DNA of 64,000 bases from Aedes albopictus (GCF_035046485.1 NC_085138.1:448361204-448425203); one strand, 5' to 3'; numbered from the stretch's first letter, positions 1-11,949 are shown. Translations and numbers: made by a program. The notes: generated from the sequence alone by a model not told the origin.

Positions 1-909
1 CAGGACGAAAGACTTCCGGCCCCTGACCTCCAAGAGATTGAGGAGGAGGTTGGCCGGTTGAAAAACAACAAAGCCGTTGGAGCAGATCAACTACCAAGCG
101 AGCTTCTAAAATACGGTGGAGAAGCACTGGTAAGAGCACTACACTGGGTCATTACCAAGATTTGGGAGGAGGAAGTATTACCGGAGGAATGGATGGAAGG
201 TATCGTGTGTCCCATCTACAAAAAGGGCGACAAGTTGGATTGCGGAAACTACCGCGCGATCACACTACTGAGCGCTGCCTACAAGATTTTCTCTCAAATT
301 TTATGTCGTCGTCTATCACCGATTGCAAGAGAGTTCGTGGGGCAATATCAGGCTGGATTTATGGGTGAACGTGCTACAACGGACCAGATGTTCGCCATCC
401 GCCAAGTGTTGCAGAAATGCCGCGAATACAACGTGCCCACACATCACTTGTTCATCGATTTCAAATCTGCGTATGATACAATCGATCGAGAACAGCTATG
501 GCAGATTATGCACGAATAGGGATTCCCGGATAAACTGATACGATTGATCAAGGCGACGATGGATCGAGTGATGTGCGTAGTTCGAGTATCAGGGACACTC
601 TCGATTCCCTTCGAATCTCGCCGAGGGTTACGGCAAGGTGATGGTCTTTCGTGCTTGCTGTTCAACATTGCTTTGGAGGGTGTAATAAGAAGAGCGGGGA
701 TAAACACGAGTGGGACGATTCTCACGAAGTCCGTTCAGCTGCTTGGTTTCGCCGATGATATTGATATTATTGCTCGTAAATTTGAGACGATGGCGGAAAC
801 GTATATCCGACTAAAGATTGAAGCCAGGTGAATCGGATTAGTCATTAATGTGTCGAAGACAAAGTACATGATGGCAAAGGGCTCCAGGGGGGAATCACCA
901 CGCCGACCC
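1..909 (+). pseudogene. Non-LTR retrotransposon reverse transcriptase, 5' part (broken)
   Basis: This is the reverse-transcriptase domain of a non-LTR retrotransposon ORF2, which would copy element RNA into DNA at a nicked target. The conserved series is visible in one frame: the KNNKAVGADQLPSELLKYGG opening, NYRAITLLSAAYKI, the GQYQAGFMGERATTDQMF block, the FIDFKSAYDTID block with the first catalytic Asp, RRGLRQGDGLSCLLFNIALE, and the FADD catalytic box near 751-762. The frame is broken by an in-frame TAG at 517-519 and a TGA at 829-831, with recognisable protein on both sides of each stop, so these are point mutations in a dead copy. The 5' end lies outside the window. Similarity breaks off near 909 (ESPRRP) and resumes at about 1901 (RPPPRIHIDGDEIEAVEEF), so a later insertion split it. 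The clade is uncertain; RTE/CR1-like types are candidates. Confidence 0.9.
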
Positions 910-1148
910 GATCAGAAAGGCATAACAAAATTATAACCGATTAAGTTATTTATTTCAAAGATTTTTCATAACAGATTGAGTTATAAAATTCGCCGGTTAG
1001 GTGTTAAAATAACAAAAGTTATAACTGAAATTGCTCTAGTCATAACATAATTATAACAGGTCTTGATACAATTATAACAAGCTTATAACAAAATGAGATA
1101 TAAAAAATCGATCAAATTATATCACATGTTGTTATAAAGCAGTTATAA

Positions 1149-1648
1149 NNNNNNNNNNNNNNNNNNNNNNNNNNNNNNNNNNNNNNNNNNNNNNNNNNNN
1201 NNNNNNNNNNNNNNNNNNNNNNNNNNNNNNNNNNNNNNNNNNNNNNNNNNNNNNNNNNNNNNNNNNNNNNNNNNNNNNNNNNNNNNNNNNNNNNNNNNNN
1301 NNNNNNNNNNNNNNNNNNNNNNNNNNNNNNNNNNNNNNNNNNNNNNNNNNNNNNNNNNNNNNNNNNNNNNNNNNNNNNNNNNNNNNNNNNNNNNNNNNNN
1401 NNNNNNNNNNNNNNNNNNNNNNNNNNNNNNNNNNNNNNNNNNNNNNNNNNNNNNNNNNNNNNNNNNNNNNNNNNNNNNNNNNNNNNNNNNNNNNNNNNNN
1501 NNNNNNNNNNNNNNNNNNNNNNNNNNNNNNNNNNNNNNNNNNNNNNNNNNNNNNNNNNNNNNNNNNNNNNNNNNNNNNNNNNNNNNNNNNNNNNNNNNNN
1601 NNNNNNNNNNNNNNNNNNNNNNNNNNNNNNNNNNNNNNNNNNNNNNNN
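1149..1648. other. Assembly gap (500 N)
   Basis: A run of exactly 500 N. The round length suggests a placeholder, so the true distance between its flanks is unknown. Confidence 0.99.
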
Positions 1649-1782
1649 ATATATTGGGTAAAAATTAAATAGTGTAAAAACTAACTCATTTTTGGGTAAT
1701 CAATTTTTAGAGTGAAATTTTATTTTTAGTAAAAAGTTACTGGGATCAAAAAACTTCTCCACATAGTAAACATAAAACCCAG

Positions 1783-1856
1783 GGATTCGAACCTACGACG
1801 GCTAGAGCCTAGAACAGGAGCTCGTCGTTTTTACCAGTGAGGCCATCACAGCACTT
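1783..1856 (-). repeat. tRNA-like module (SINE head)
   Basis: Read on the minus strand, an A-box-like TGGCCTCACTGGTAAAAAC is followed about 40 bases later by a canonical RNA polymerase III B-box GGTTCGAATCC. The spacing fits an internal tRNA promoter, but the sequence does not fold into a complete tRNA, so I call it the head of a tRNA-derived SINE or a tRNA-like module inside the surrounding insertion. It ends about 45 bases before the RT gene resumes. Confidence 0.65.
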
Positions 1857-1900
1857 GAAGTGTGGGGCGATATATGCTGAAATGGTTCTTCATATTGGTA

Positions 1901-2510
1901 GCTCGCCCGCCACCCCGAATTCATATCGACGGTGATGAAATCGAGGCGGTTGAAGAATTCGTGTACTTGGGCTCACTGGTGACCGCCGACAACGACACCA
2001 TTGCACCAGCAGTGAAATTCAGAGACGCATTGTGGCAGGAAATCGAGCTTATTTTGGACTCCGCAGAACTCTACGATTGAACAAAGTTCGTCGTCACACG
2101 ATGTTAACTATCTACAAAACGTTGATTAGTCCGGTCGTCCTCTATGGGCATGATGCATGGACCCTACGTGCAGAAGACCAACGCGCCCTTGGAGTTTTCG
2201 AACGGAAGGTGTTGCGTACCATCTACGGCGGAGTGCAGGTGGAAGACGAGACTTGGAAAAGACGAATGAACCACGAACTGCATCAGCTGCTGAGAAAACT
2301 AACCATCGACGATGGGCGGGTCACATCGTCAGGATGTCGGATAGCAACCCGACTAAAATGATTCTCGAGAGTCATCCGACCGGTATAAGAAGACGATCTG
2401 CGGACCCTACGCAGAGTGCGGAACTGCAGACAAACAGCCATGGGCCGAGTGAAATGGAGACGGCTACTATTTACAGCAGAGGCCACCCCGGGCTTAGACT
2501 GATCGGTAAG
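1901..2510 (+). pseudogene. Non-LTR retrotransposon ORF2, 3' part (broken)
   Basis: This continues the element that starts at position 1. After RPPPRIHIDGDEIEAVEEFVYLGSLVTADND the frame shifts near 2030. It resumes as NRAYFGLRRTLRLNKVRRHT, TIYKTLISPVVLYG, then LRAEDQRALGVFERKVLRTIYGG, and shifts again near 2290 (GHIVRMSDSNPTKMILESHPTG) before ending at a typical C-terminus close to HPGLRLIGK. These are the thumb and C-terminal parts of the RT protein. At least two frameshifts confirm it is inactive. The next ~240 bases to the hAT-type MITE show nothing recognisable. Confidence 0.88.
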
Positions 2511-2758
2511 GTAAGTAATATGTCATGCAATATAAAGTTGTTTTGTCGTATGGGTATCATTAAAATAGGTTTAAAGTCGAAGGTGGCGGTATACTATTGT
2601 TGATATAAAGCATCATCAACATGCTTTACTGTAGACATTTTACAGTATTATAATATTCTGTAAACATTATACAGCTCCCTGGTTACTTGGGTATTGCATC
2701 ACGTTGGGAATAGTTCGCTGACGTAGGCATGGTTTGGGTCAAAAATGGCCCTAAAGCA

Positions 2759-2942
2759 TAGGTTCCCAAACTTTCAGGTCGCGCGACCCCCTTTTGCCAG
2801 CTGACGTAGTTCTCGCGACCCCCCATAGAAATTCCCTCATTTGTTGTCTATTACAGTAAAATATTTTACTGTCCCTCGCGACCCCCTGGATGAACGCCGG
2901 CGACCCCCCTGGGGGGTCGCGACCCACAGTTTGGGAAACCAT
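2759..2942. mobile_element. hAT-type MITE
   Basis: A 184-bp non-autonomous DNA element. Its ends are imperfect inverted repeats (TAGGTTCCCAAACT at the left, AGTTTGGGAAACCAT at the right). The interior is rich in GCGACCCCC, pairing with GGGGGTCGC, so it folds. It is flanked by the direct repeat GCCCTAAAGCA (2748-2758 and 2943-2953), which contains the 8 bp expected for hAT transposition. It has no coding capacity. Confidence 0.85.
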
Positions 2943-2953
2943 GCCCTAAAGCA

Positions 2954-4080
2954 CAAGGAGGGTTAAGTTATGGCTAAATTGCATAATGCGCTTTCCTTAC
3001 GATTATTTGCCTGAGTCAGTATGTTTCAACTGCAACTGATTTCCAGAAAAGTCTTTGCCATCAAGCGGACATAGTTGCGGATCGGTTAACCTGTTTCGCA
3101 TTGTCTCTCCACGCTTCACCTGCGCAAAAGGTTACTTCCATTCATCCTCAACCAGGTAACACGTCTACAATGGAGGTCACACCCATCGCTGATCCCATCC
3201 AACCATCGCCGCATCACATCACATCACATCGTCTACCCGCGTCGTCTGTCTGCCGGCCTGTCTGGCTCGTTTTATGTTCTGCTCTCGGGCTCTTTTCGGG
3301 CGTCCCTCCTCGCCTGGCCGGCTCGCCGCCAATGCACCGGATGTAGAATTTTAATTATGTTTTGACGAGAAAAATGCCCGTGTGCTTTCCGATGACCTAC
3401 TTACGCGGAATCATGGAAAAAAGACCATAGTTGTTGGCTCACTCACTCGTAGAATCCCCGCCGACCGAAGCCATGCAGAACGTTGCGCCGACGAGCATGA
3501 ATCATGCAATTAGGCGCACTCCGCAAGTGGAAGATCGGAAAAATAGGGAAGGGAGCGGGAGAATGGGAACGACCAAGCCTGAAATAATAATATGAAAAAA
3601 GCTTGCAAAAAAACATACGATCCAGCCTCGACTCGAGAAGGGGGAGCGATAGTTACATATTTCACACTCTAATGGGAAAGTCCTTCACTCACTACTGCAC
3701 TCTGCCAGCCAGCCAACCAGCAGGCAGCGTTCTCTGGAACAGTCAGCGTGAGCCTAGGCTTAACGTTCTTCATACATACAAGTCGGTTTGCTGCCGGCTC
3801 GCCTGGGCCGGAACAAAACGATGTTGCTGGCAACATCAAGGCTACTGGAAGCAGCATCGAAATTAGACTCTTTTGATGGGGAAATTAATGATCGGTGCAG
3901 ATAAAAGGCAATGCAATGATGGAGGAAGCATGCTATTGCGAAAATAGTGAAAGCGAGACTGCCGGAACTCGGAAGATGAGAGAAGCGCAGAACATCAGAA
4001 CAGAGAGAGAACACTTCGATACTGTGTAATGCAGGTGAAAGTTTTTGAATTTGTTGAATATGATGGGTTATGTTAGTAAA
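2954..4080. other. Unassigned spacer
   Basis: No gene, TIR element or tandem repeat that I can support. The sequence is of mixed composition with C/T-rich stretches around 3100-3340. Open frames in it are short and lack recognisable domains. Confidence 0.5.
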
Positions 4081-4129
4081 CAAGAAGACAAGCAAACTTG
4101 AAGACATAAAAAGGGAGACAAGAAACAAT

Positions 4130-5007
4130 ACAAGTAAGAAACAAGTAGAGACAAGTAAGAGACAAGTAAGAGACAAGTAAGAAACAAGTAAGAGACAAGT
4201 AACAGACAATTAACAGACAAGTAAGAAACAAGTAAGAGACAAGTAACATACAAGTAACGGACAAGTAACAGACAAGTTAGAAACAAGTAAGAGACAAGTA
4301 ACAGACAAGTAACAGACAAGTGACAAACACGTAAGAGACAAGTAACAAACAAGTAACAGACAAGTAAGAAACAAGTAACAGACAAGTAACGGACAAGTAT
4401 CAGACAAGTAAGAAAAAAGTAAGAGACAAGCAAGAAACAAGTAAAAGACAAGTAACATACAAGTAACAGATAAGTAAGAAACAAGTAAGAGACAAGTAAA
4501 AAACAAGTAAGAGAAAAGTAACATACAAGTAACAGACAAGTAAGAAACAAGTAAGAGACAAGTATTGTCGGGCCGCCACCAAACCGGACGTCGCACGACT
4601 GAGTCGCGACGCGACCCAACTCGCGACGTTTTCTGAATCATTTCGGAAGTAGTGCGCATCTATGTCCTTGTCGTTAGCAACACAGGCACTAGTCGCGTGG
4701 GCTTCGTGGCCGTGCGGTTAGCGGCGTCAGTCGTTTAGGCGTATTGTGAGTGCCACGGAGTGAGGGTTCGATTCCCGCTCCAGTCGGAGGAAACTTTTCG
4801 TCAAACGAAAAATCCTTCACTGGTCCACTGGGTGTTCCGTGTTGTCCGTTGCCTAATGTTAGTGATTGTTCAGTCTGTGCAACCTCTGGTTGAAGACGGT
4901 GTAGTGTCTTTTTAGAAACAGTTGCGACACTAACCAAAAAAATGGCAATTTTTGATTGAATATCTGTCTTGATTCCAACCGGATAGACAATAACAAATAA
5001 GTAACAG
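4130..5007. repeat. Degenerate ~11-bp satellite plus spacer, unit 1
   Basis: From about 4130 to 4565 runs an irregular array of units such as CAAGTAAGAGA, CAAGTAACAGA and CAAGTAAGAAA. It ends at a non-repetitive spacer (TATTGTCGGGCCGCCACCAA at 4563 onward; GACGTTTTCTGAATCATTTC near 4625). The spacer is interrupted by a SINE (4698-4914) and ends with GGCAATTTTTGATTGAATAT and a return to the 11-bp units. The same array-plus-spacer arrangement recurs immediately downstream, so this is one unit of a larger repeat. Confidence 0.85.
4698..4914 (+). mobile_element. tRNA-derived SINE, family A (full length)
   Basis: The element begins TGGGCTTCGTGGCCGTGCGG with an A-box in GTGGCCGTGCGGTTAGCGGC, then a B-box in GGGTTCGATTCCCG at about 4767, a body ending GAAGACGGTGTAGTGTCTTT, and a short T/A tail. 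A second copy lies at 35276-35494 on the minus strand. The duplicated spacer at 5190-5400 lacks it, giving an empty site for comparison: CTAGTCGCG joins AAACAG directly there, so at most 1 bp is duplicated around this insertion. Confidence 0.88.
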
Positions 5008-5440
5008 ACAAGGAAGAAACAAGTAAAAGACAAGTAACAGACAAGTAACAGACAAGTAAGAAACAAGTAAAAGACAAGTAACAGACAAGAAACAGACAAG
5101 TAAGAAACAAGTAAGAGACAAGCAAGAAACAAGTAAGAGACAAGTAACATACAAGTAACAGACAAGTAAGAAACAAGTAAGAGACAAGTATTGTCGGGCC
5201 GCCACCAAACCGCGACAAAACTCGCGACGTTTTCTGAATCATTTCGGAAGTAGTGCGCATCTATGTCCTTGTCATCAGCAACACAGCGCACTAGTCGCGA
5301 AACAGTTGCGACACTTGTGAACCAAGAAAATGGCAATTTTTGATTGCATATCTGTCTTGATTCCAACCGGATAGACAATAACAAACAAGTAACAGACAAG
5401 GAAGAAACAAGTAACAGACAATTTTTAGACAAGTAAGAAA
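5008..5440. repeat. Degenerate ~11-bp satellite plus spacer, unit 2
   Basis: This repeats unit 1: an array of ~11-bp units (about 5008-5190), then the same spacer starting TATTGTCGGGCCGCCACCAA, the GACGTTTTCTGAATCATTTC block and the GGCAATTTTTGATTGCATAT block, then a return to satellite units. Compared with unit 1 it has a small deletion after CCAAACCG and no SINE. It leads directly into the homogeneous 10-bp array. Confidence 0.85.
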
Positions 5441-8400
5441 CAAGTAGAGATAAGTAGAGCCAAGTAGAGACAAGTAGAGCCAAGTAGAGCCAAGTAGAGA
5501 CAAGTAGAGACAAGTAGAGACAAGTAGAGACAAGTAGAGACAAGTAGAGACATGTGGAGACAAGTAGAGACAAGTCGAGACAAGTAGAGACAAGTAGAGA
5601 CAAGTCGAGACAAGTCGAGACAAGTCGAGACAAGTAGAGACAAGTAGAGACAAGTAGAGACAAGTAGAGACAAGTAGAGACAAGTAGAGACAAGTAGAGA
5701 CAAGTAGAGACAAGTAGAGACAAGTAGAGACAAGTAGAGACAAGTAGAGACAAGTAGAGACAAGTAGAGACAAGTAGAGACAAGTAGAGACAAGTAGAGG
5801 CAAGTAGAGACAAGTAGAGACAAGTAGAGACAAGTAGAGACAAGTAGAGACAAGTAGAGACAAGTAGAGACAAGTAGAGACAAGTAGAGACAAGTAGAGA
5901 CAAGTAGAGACAAGTAGAGACAAGTAGAGACAAGTAGAGACAAGTAGAGACAAGTAGAGACAAGTAGAGACAAGTAGAGACAAGTAGAGACAAGTAGAGA
6001 CAAGTAGAGACAAGTAGAGACAAGTAGAGACAAGTAGAGACAAGTAGAGACAAGTAGAGACAAGTAGAGACAAGTAGAGACAAGTAGAGACAAGTAGAGA
6101 CAAGTAGAGACAAGTAGAGACAAGTAGAGACAAGTAGAGACAAGTAGAGACAAGTAGAGACAAGTAGAGACAAGTAGAGACAAGTAGAGACAAGTAGAGA
6201 CAAGTAGAGACAAGTAGAGACAAGTAGAGACAAGTAGAGACAAGTAGAGACAAGTAGAGACAAGTAGAGACAAGTAGAGACAAGTAGAGACAAGTAGAGA
6301 CAAGTAGAGACAAGTAGAGACAAGTAGAGACAAGTAGAGACAAGTAGAGACAAGTAGAGACAAGTAGAGACAAGTAGAGACAAGTAGAGACAAGTAGAGA
6401 CAAGTAGAGACAAGTAGAGACAAGTAGAGACAAGTAGAGACAAGTAGAGACAAGTAGAGACAAGTAGAGACAAGTAGAGACAAGTAGAGACAAGTAGAGA
6501 CAAGTAGAGACAAGTAGAGACAAGTAGAGACAAGTAGAGACAAGTAGAGACAAGTAGAGACAAGTAGAGACAAGTAGTGACAAGTAGAGACAAGTAGAGA
6601 CAAGTAGAGACAAGTAGAGACAAGTAGAGACAAGTAGAGACAAGTAGAGACAAGTAGAGACAAGTAGAGACAAGTAGAGACAAGTAGAGACAAGTAGAGA
6701 CAAGTAGAGACAAGTAGAGACAAGTAGAGACAAGTAGAGACAAGTAGAGACAAGTAGAGACAAGTAGAGACAAGTAGAGACAAGTAGAGACAAGTAGAGA
6801 CAAGTAGAGACAAGTAGAGACAAGTAGAGACAAGTAGAGACAAGTAGAGACAAGTAGAGACAAGTAGAGACAAGTAGAGACAAGTAGAGACAAGTAGAGA
6901 CAAGTAGAGACAAGTAGAGACAAGTAGAGACAAGTAGAGACAAGTAGAGACAAGTAGAGACAAGTAGAGACAAGTAGAGACAAGTAGAGACAAGTAGAGA
7001 CAAGTAGAGACAAGTAGAGACAAGTAGAGACAAGTAGAGACAAGTAGAGACAAGTAGAGACAAGTAGAGACAAGTAGAGACAAGTAGAGACAAGTAGAGA
7101 CAAGTAGAGACAAGTAGAGACAAGTAGAGACAAGTAGAGACAAGTAGAGACAAGTAGTGACAAGTAGAGACAAGTAGAGACAAGTAGAGACAAGTAGAGA
7201 CAAGTAGAGACAAGTAGAGACAAGTAGAGACAAGTAGAGACAAGTAGAGACAAGTAGAGACAAGTAGAGACAAGTAGAGACAAGTAGAGACAAGTAGAGA
7301 CAAGTAGAGACAAGTAGAGACAAGTAGAGACAAGTAGAGACAAGTAGAGACAAGTAGAGACAAGTAGAGACAAGTAGAGACAAGTAGAGACAAGTAGAGA
7401 CAAGTAGAGACAAGTAGAGACAAGTAGAGACAAGTAGAGACAAGTAGAGACAAGTAGAGACAAGTAGAGACAAGTAGAGACAAGTAGAGACAAGTAGAGA
7501 CAAGTAGAGACAAGTAGAGACAAGTAGAGACAAGTAGAGACAAGTAGAGACAAGTAGAGACAAGTAGAGACAAGTAGAGACAAGTAGAGACAAGTAGAGA
7601 CAAGTAGAGACAAGTAGAGACAAGTAGAGACAAGTAGAGACAAGTAGAGACAAGTAGAGACAAGTAGAGACAAGTAGAGACAAGTAGAGACAAGTAGAGA
7701 CAAGTAGAGACAAGTAGAGACAAGTAGAGACAAGTAGAGACAAGTAGAGACAAGTAGAGACAAGTAGAGACAAGTAGAGACAAGTAGAGACAAGTAGAGA
7801 CAAGTAGAGACAAGTAGAGACAAGTAGAGACAAGTAGAGACAAGTAGAGACAAGTAGAGACAAGTAGAGACAAGTAGAGACAAGTAGAGACAAGTAGAGA
7901 CAAGTAGAGACAAGTAGAGACAAGTAGAGACAAGTAGAGACAAGTAGAGACAAGTAGAGACAAGTAGAGACAAGTAGAGACAAGTAGAGACAAGTAGAGA
8001 CAAGTAGAGACAAGTAGAGACAAGTAGAGACAAGTAGAGACAAGTAGAGACAAGTAGAGACAAGTAGAGACAAGTAGAGACAAGTAGAGACAAGTAGAGA
8101 CAAGTAGAGACAAGTAGAGACAAGTAGAGACAAGTAGAGACAAGTAGAGACAAGTAGAGACAAGTAGAGACAAGTAGAGACAAGTAGAGACAAGTAGAGA
8201 CAAGTAGAGACAAGTAGAGACAAGTAGAGACAAGTAGAGACAAGTAGAGACAAGTAGAGACAAGTAGAGACAAGTAGAGACAAGTAGAGACAAGTAGAGA
8301 CAAGTAGAGACAAGTAGAGACAAGTAGAGACAAGTAGAGACAAGTAGAGACAAGTAGAGACAAGTAGAGACAAGTAGAGACAAGTAGAGACAAGTAGAGA

Positions 8401-9590
8401 CAAGTAGAGACAAGTAGAGACAAGTAGAGACAAGTAGAGACAAGTAGAGACAAGTAGAGACAAGTAGAGACAAGTAGAGACAAGTAGAGACAAGTAGAGA
8501 CAAGTAGAGACAAGTAGAGACAAGTAGAGACAAGTAGAGACAAGTAGAGACAAGTAGAGACAAGTAGAGACAAGTAGAGACAAGTAGAGACAAGTAGAGA
8601 CAAGTAGAGACAAGTAGAGACAAGTAGAGACAAGTAGAGACAAGTAGAGACAAGTAGAGACAAGTAGAGACAAGTAGAGACAAGTAGAGACAAGTAGAGA
8701 CAAGTAGAGACAAGTAGAGACAAGTAGAGACAAGTAGAGACAAGTAGAGACAAGTAGAGACAAGTAGAGACAAGTAGAGACAAGTAGAGACAAGTAGAGA
8801 CAAGTAGAGACAAGTAGAGACAAGTAGAGACAAGTAGAGACAAGTAGAGACAAGTAGAGACAAGTAGAGACAAGTAGAGACAAGTAGAGACAAGTAGAGA
8901 CAAGTAGAGACAAGTAGAGACAAGTAGAGACAAGTAGAGACAAGTAGAGACAAGTAGAGACAAGTAGAGACAAGTAGAGACAAGTAGAGACAAGTAGAGA
9001 CAAGTAGAGACAAGTAGAGACAAGTAGAGACAAGTAGAGACAAGTAGAGACAAGTAGAGACAAGTAGAGACAAGTAGAGACAAGTAGAGACAAGTAGAGA
9101 CAAGTAGAGACAAGTAGAGACAAGTAGAGACAAGTAGAGACAAGTAGAGACAAGTAGAGACAAGTAGAGACAAGTAGAGACAAGTAGAGACAAGTAGAGA
9201 CAAGTAGAGACAAGTAGAGACAAGTAGAGACAAGTAGAGACAAGTAGAGACAAGTAGAGACAAGTAGAGACAAGTAGAGACAAGTAGAGACAAGTAGAGA
9301 CAAGTAGAGACAAGTAGAGACAAGTAGAGACAAGTAGAGACAAGTAGAGACAAGTAGAGACAAGTAGAGACAAGTAGAGACAAGTAGAGACAAGTAGAGA
9401 CAAGTAGAGACAAGTAGAGACAAGTAGAGACAAGTAGAGACAAGTAGAGACAAGTAGAGACAAGTAGAGACAAGTAGAGACAAGTAGAGACAAGTAGAGA
9501 CAAGTAGAGACAAGTAGAGACAAGTAGAGACAAGTAGAGACAAGTAGAGACAAGTAGAGACAAGTAGAGACAAGTAGAGACAAGTAGAGT
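5441..9590. repeat. Homogeneous 10-bp minisatellite, about 415 copies
   Basis: About 4.15 kb of the decamer CAAGTAGAGA in perfect register. Variants cluster at the left edge before about 5640 (CAAGTCGAGA, CAAGTAGAGC, CATGTGGAGA). Inside, only isolated changes are visible, such as CAAGTAGAGG at 5791-5800 and CAAGTAGTGA at 6571-6580 and 7151-7160. The unit looks like a 1-bp-shorter derivative of the 11-bp unit upstream, consistent with expansion of one variant. All three minus-strand frames are open because the decamer contains no stop on that strand; this is a by-product of the repeat and I do not annotate a protein. Confidence 0.98.
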
Positions 9591-11130
9591 AAATATAAGA
9601 CAGAATCAGAAACAGTTTCACGATTCTCATATTGGGTGAAAGCCACGCCAACACCGCGTGGTTATTGTTTAGAAAACGTGGCACCAAGCAAACCACGCCG
9701 GATTTCCCTAAAATAGACAGTTTTTTTTTTGCCATCTAGAAAAGTGGAGCGTCTATATAGGTAGGTACATATGTACGTGTCAGTGACTGAGTTATTGTAG
9801 TTGTAGGAGGAGGATTAGCAGAAATATTATTTACATATCATGATACAGTCAATTCTAAGTTGTGGAATAATTTGTATTTCAACTACTTCATTATGCCAAG
9901 CAAGTGTATCAAGTATTGAATTAGCTACGATGATTTATTCCTGTACACTTATCAATTGAAGTGGAATGGATCATCGCAGTAGCCTGTAAACTCGTCTCAA
10001 AGATAAATCGTTACCACTGTTCAAAACATCAACATGTGGTGAATTCACTGTCACCGGAGAGCAGACACGTATCAAACCACGCGTCGCAACAAGGTAGACT
10101 GGACAGTTAGGTAGTTTGACTATTTAGCAAAGTCCGGTAGGTATACATACGAGCTCGGAACAACGAATCGAGGCTGACACGGATTAAGGCCTTTGACAGG
10201 GTGTGGATGGCATTGACCACCTAGATATCCTTCTGACCGACGCGACCGGAGAAGGTACACATCGAACTGTCTTTGTGCCACGAACAACAAACAGTAGGCG
10301 AGGGTGAGTCCCTGTATGTATTTGGCACCCTATTTATTTTATTGTGCCGCGCGAGTCGGGTTGCTGTGATCCGATGCGATGTTGCGAAATGAGGATAGAG
10401 ATTCCGTTCCTGCGCGGTCGTAGCCTACTCGGTTATTGGCATGTGACGCAATTTTTTGTTAGGTACGTCTGCTGTCTTCATGTGCAACCAATGCAGAAAA
10501 TAGGGAAATGAGATTTTTGTTTGCTGTCATGATTGGGAAAACGCTTTTCCTTTTTTCCCGATACAGAAATGGCAGATAATGGTTGGTGAAAAGTAATTTT
10601 ACGCAACAGAGAACTAGCGTTTCAACTGACAAAGTCAGCCCAAGACGACGACGGTGTTTGCTCGAGGGCATACTGTATTTCCAGTCGAAAAGTACAAACG
10701 AATTCCGGGATGTGGAATGGGTGATTTGTACTAGAATTTCTATAATTCCACCCCTTACAAAACAACAACAAAATATCCAATATGCTAACAGTCAGGAAGC
10801 AAAAAAAAACATAACAACATGCAAAAACATGAAGGAAACACAATAGGGCAGGAGGTATAATTTCGGGAAAATACGGCGAGACGTCTGCCCTAGACTGCCA
10901 GCCAAGTCATCGGTCGGTGCTTCCACGTTCGTTCGATGCCATTCCCCTAACCAGAGGATGGGGGCTTTGACTGACGACTGCGATGATGCGATGATGGTGT
11001 GAGGTAATATGACTAACGAATAGAGCGACGCACATTGGAAGCAAATGTTCGGATTTGTGGTCAATGGTGATCTTTGTAGTGTACATTGCTTTAGTCATAC
11101 AATAGTAACAATAATTCAATTACAAATAAA
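9591..11130. other. Unassigned spacer between two tandem arrays
   Basis: Low-repeat DNA with no supported gene. The largest open frames (about 70-90 codons) have no domain I recognise. There is a poly(T) run near 9721. Confidence 0.5.
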
Positions 11131-11906
11131 CATAACATAACATAACATAACATGACATAACATAACATAACATAACATAACATAACATAACATAACATAA
11201 CATAACATAACATAACATAACATAACATAACATAACATAACATAACATAACATAACATAACATAACATAACATAACATAACATAACATAACATAACATAA
11301 CATAACATAACATAACATAACATAACATAACATAACATAACATAACATAACATAACATAACATAACATAACATAACATAACATAACATAACATAACATAA
11401 CATAACATAACATAACATAACATAACATAACATAACATAACATAACATAACATAACATAACATAACATAACATAACATAACATAACATAACATAACATAA
11501 CATAACATAACATAACATAACATAACATAACATAACATAACATAACATAACATAACATAACATAACATAACATAACATAACATAACATAACATAACATAA
11601 CATAACATAACATAACATAACATAACATAACATAACATAACATAACATAACATAACATAACATAACATAACATAACATAACATAACATAACATAACATAA
11701 CATAACATAACATAACATAACATAACATAACATAACATAACATAACATAACATAACATAACATAACATAACATAACATAACATAACATAACATAACATAA
11801 CATAACATAACATAACATAACATAACATAACATAACATAACATAACATAACATAACATAACATAACATAACATAACATAACATAACATAACATAACATAA
11901 CATAAC
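11131..11906. repeat. (CATAA)n microsatellite, about 155 copies
   Basis: A pentanucleotide array in perfect register with a single visible substitution (CATGA at 11151-11155). On the minus strand the unit contains no stop codon, so every frame is open and encodes the repeating pentapeptide MLCYV. This is an artefact of composition. Confidence 0.98.
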
Positions 11907-11949
11907 AAAATTATGGAATCAGGCTGAAAAGGACTTAACAACTTGAAAC

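Larger units (their letters stand above)
910..1900. mobile_element. AT-rich insertion splitting the RT pseudogene
   Basis: Roughly 1 kb sits between two halves of a reverse-transcriptase gene whose protein similarity stops at 909 and resumes at 1901. The left part is rich in a TTATAAC motif repeated about ten times (for example around 929, 1019 and 1057). The middle is a 500-N gap. The right part contains a tRNA-like module on the minus strand. I could not define terminal repeats or a target-site duplication, so it may be more than one element. Confidence 0.6.

Noticed and set aside
4130..9590. CRISPR array or telomeric repeat
   Set aside because: Units are directly adjacent with no unique spacers, and the decamer does not match the insect telomere repeat TTAGG.
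4689..9735. Three very long minus-strand open frames (about 1,440-1,620 codons) across the 10-bp array
   Set aside because: They follow from a stop-free decamer read in three frames, all giving the same LLVSTCLYLS repeat; no start context, domain or codon bias supports a gene.
11091..11941. Three minus-strand open frames of 260-273 codons over the (CATAA)n array
   Set aside because: Same cause: the pentamer has no stop on that strand and encodes MLCYV in every frame.
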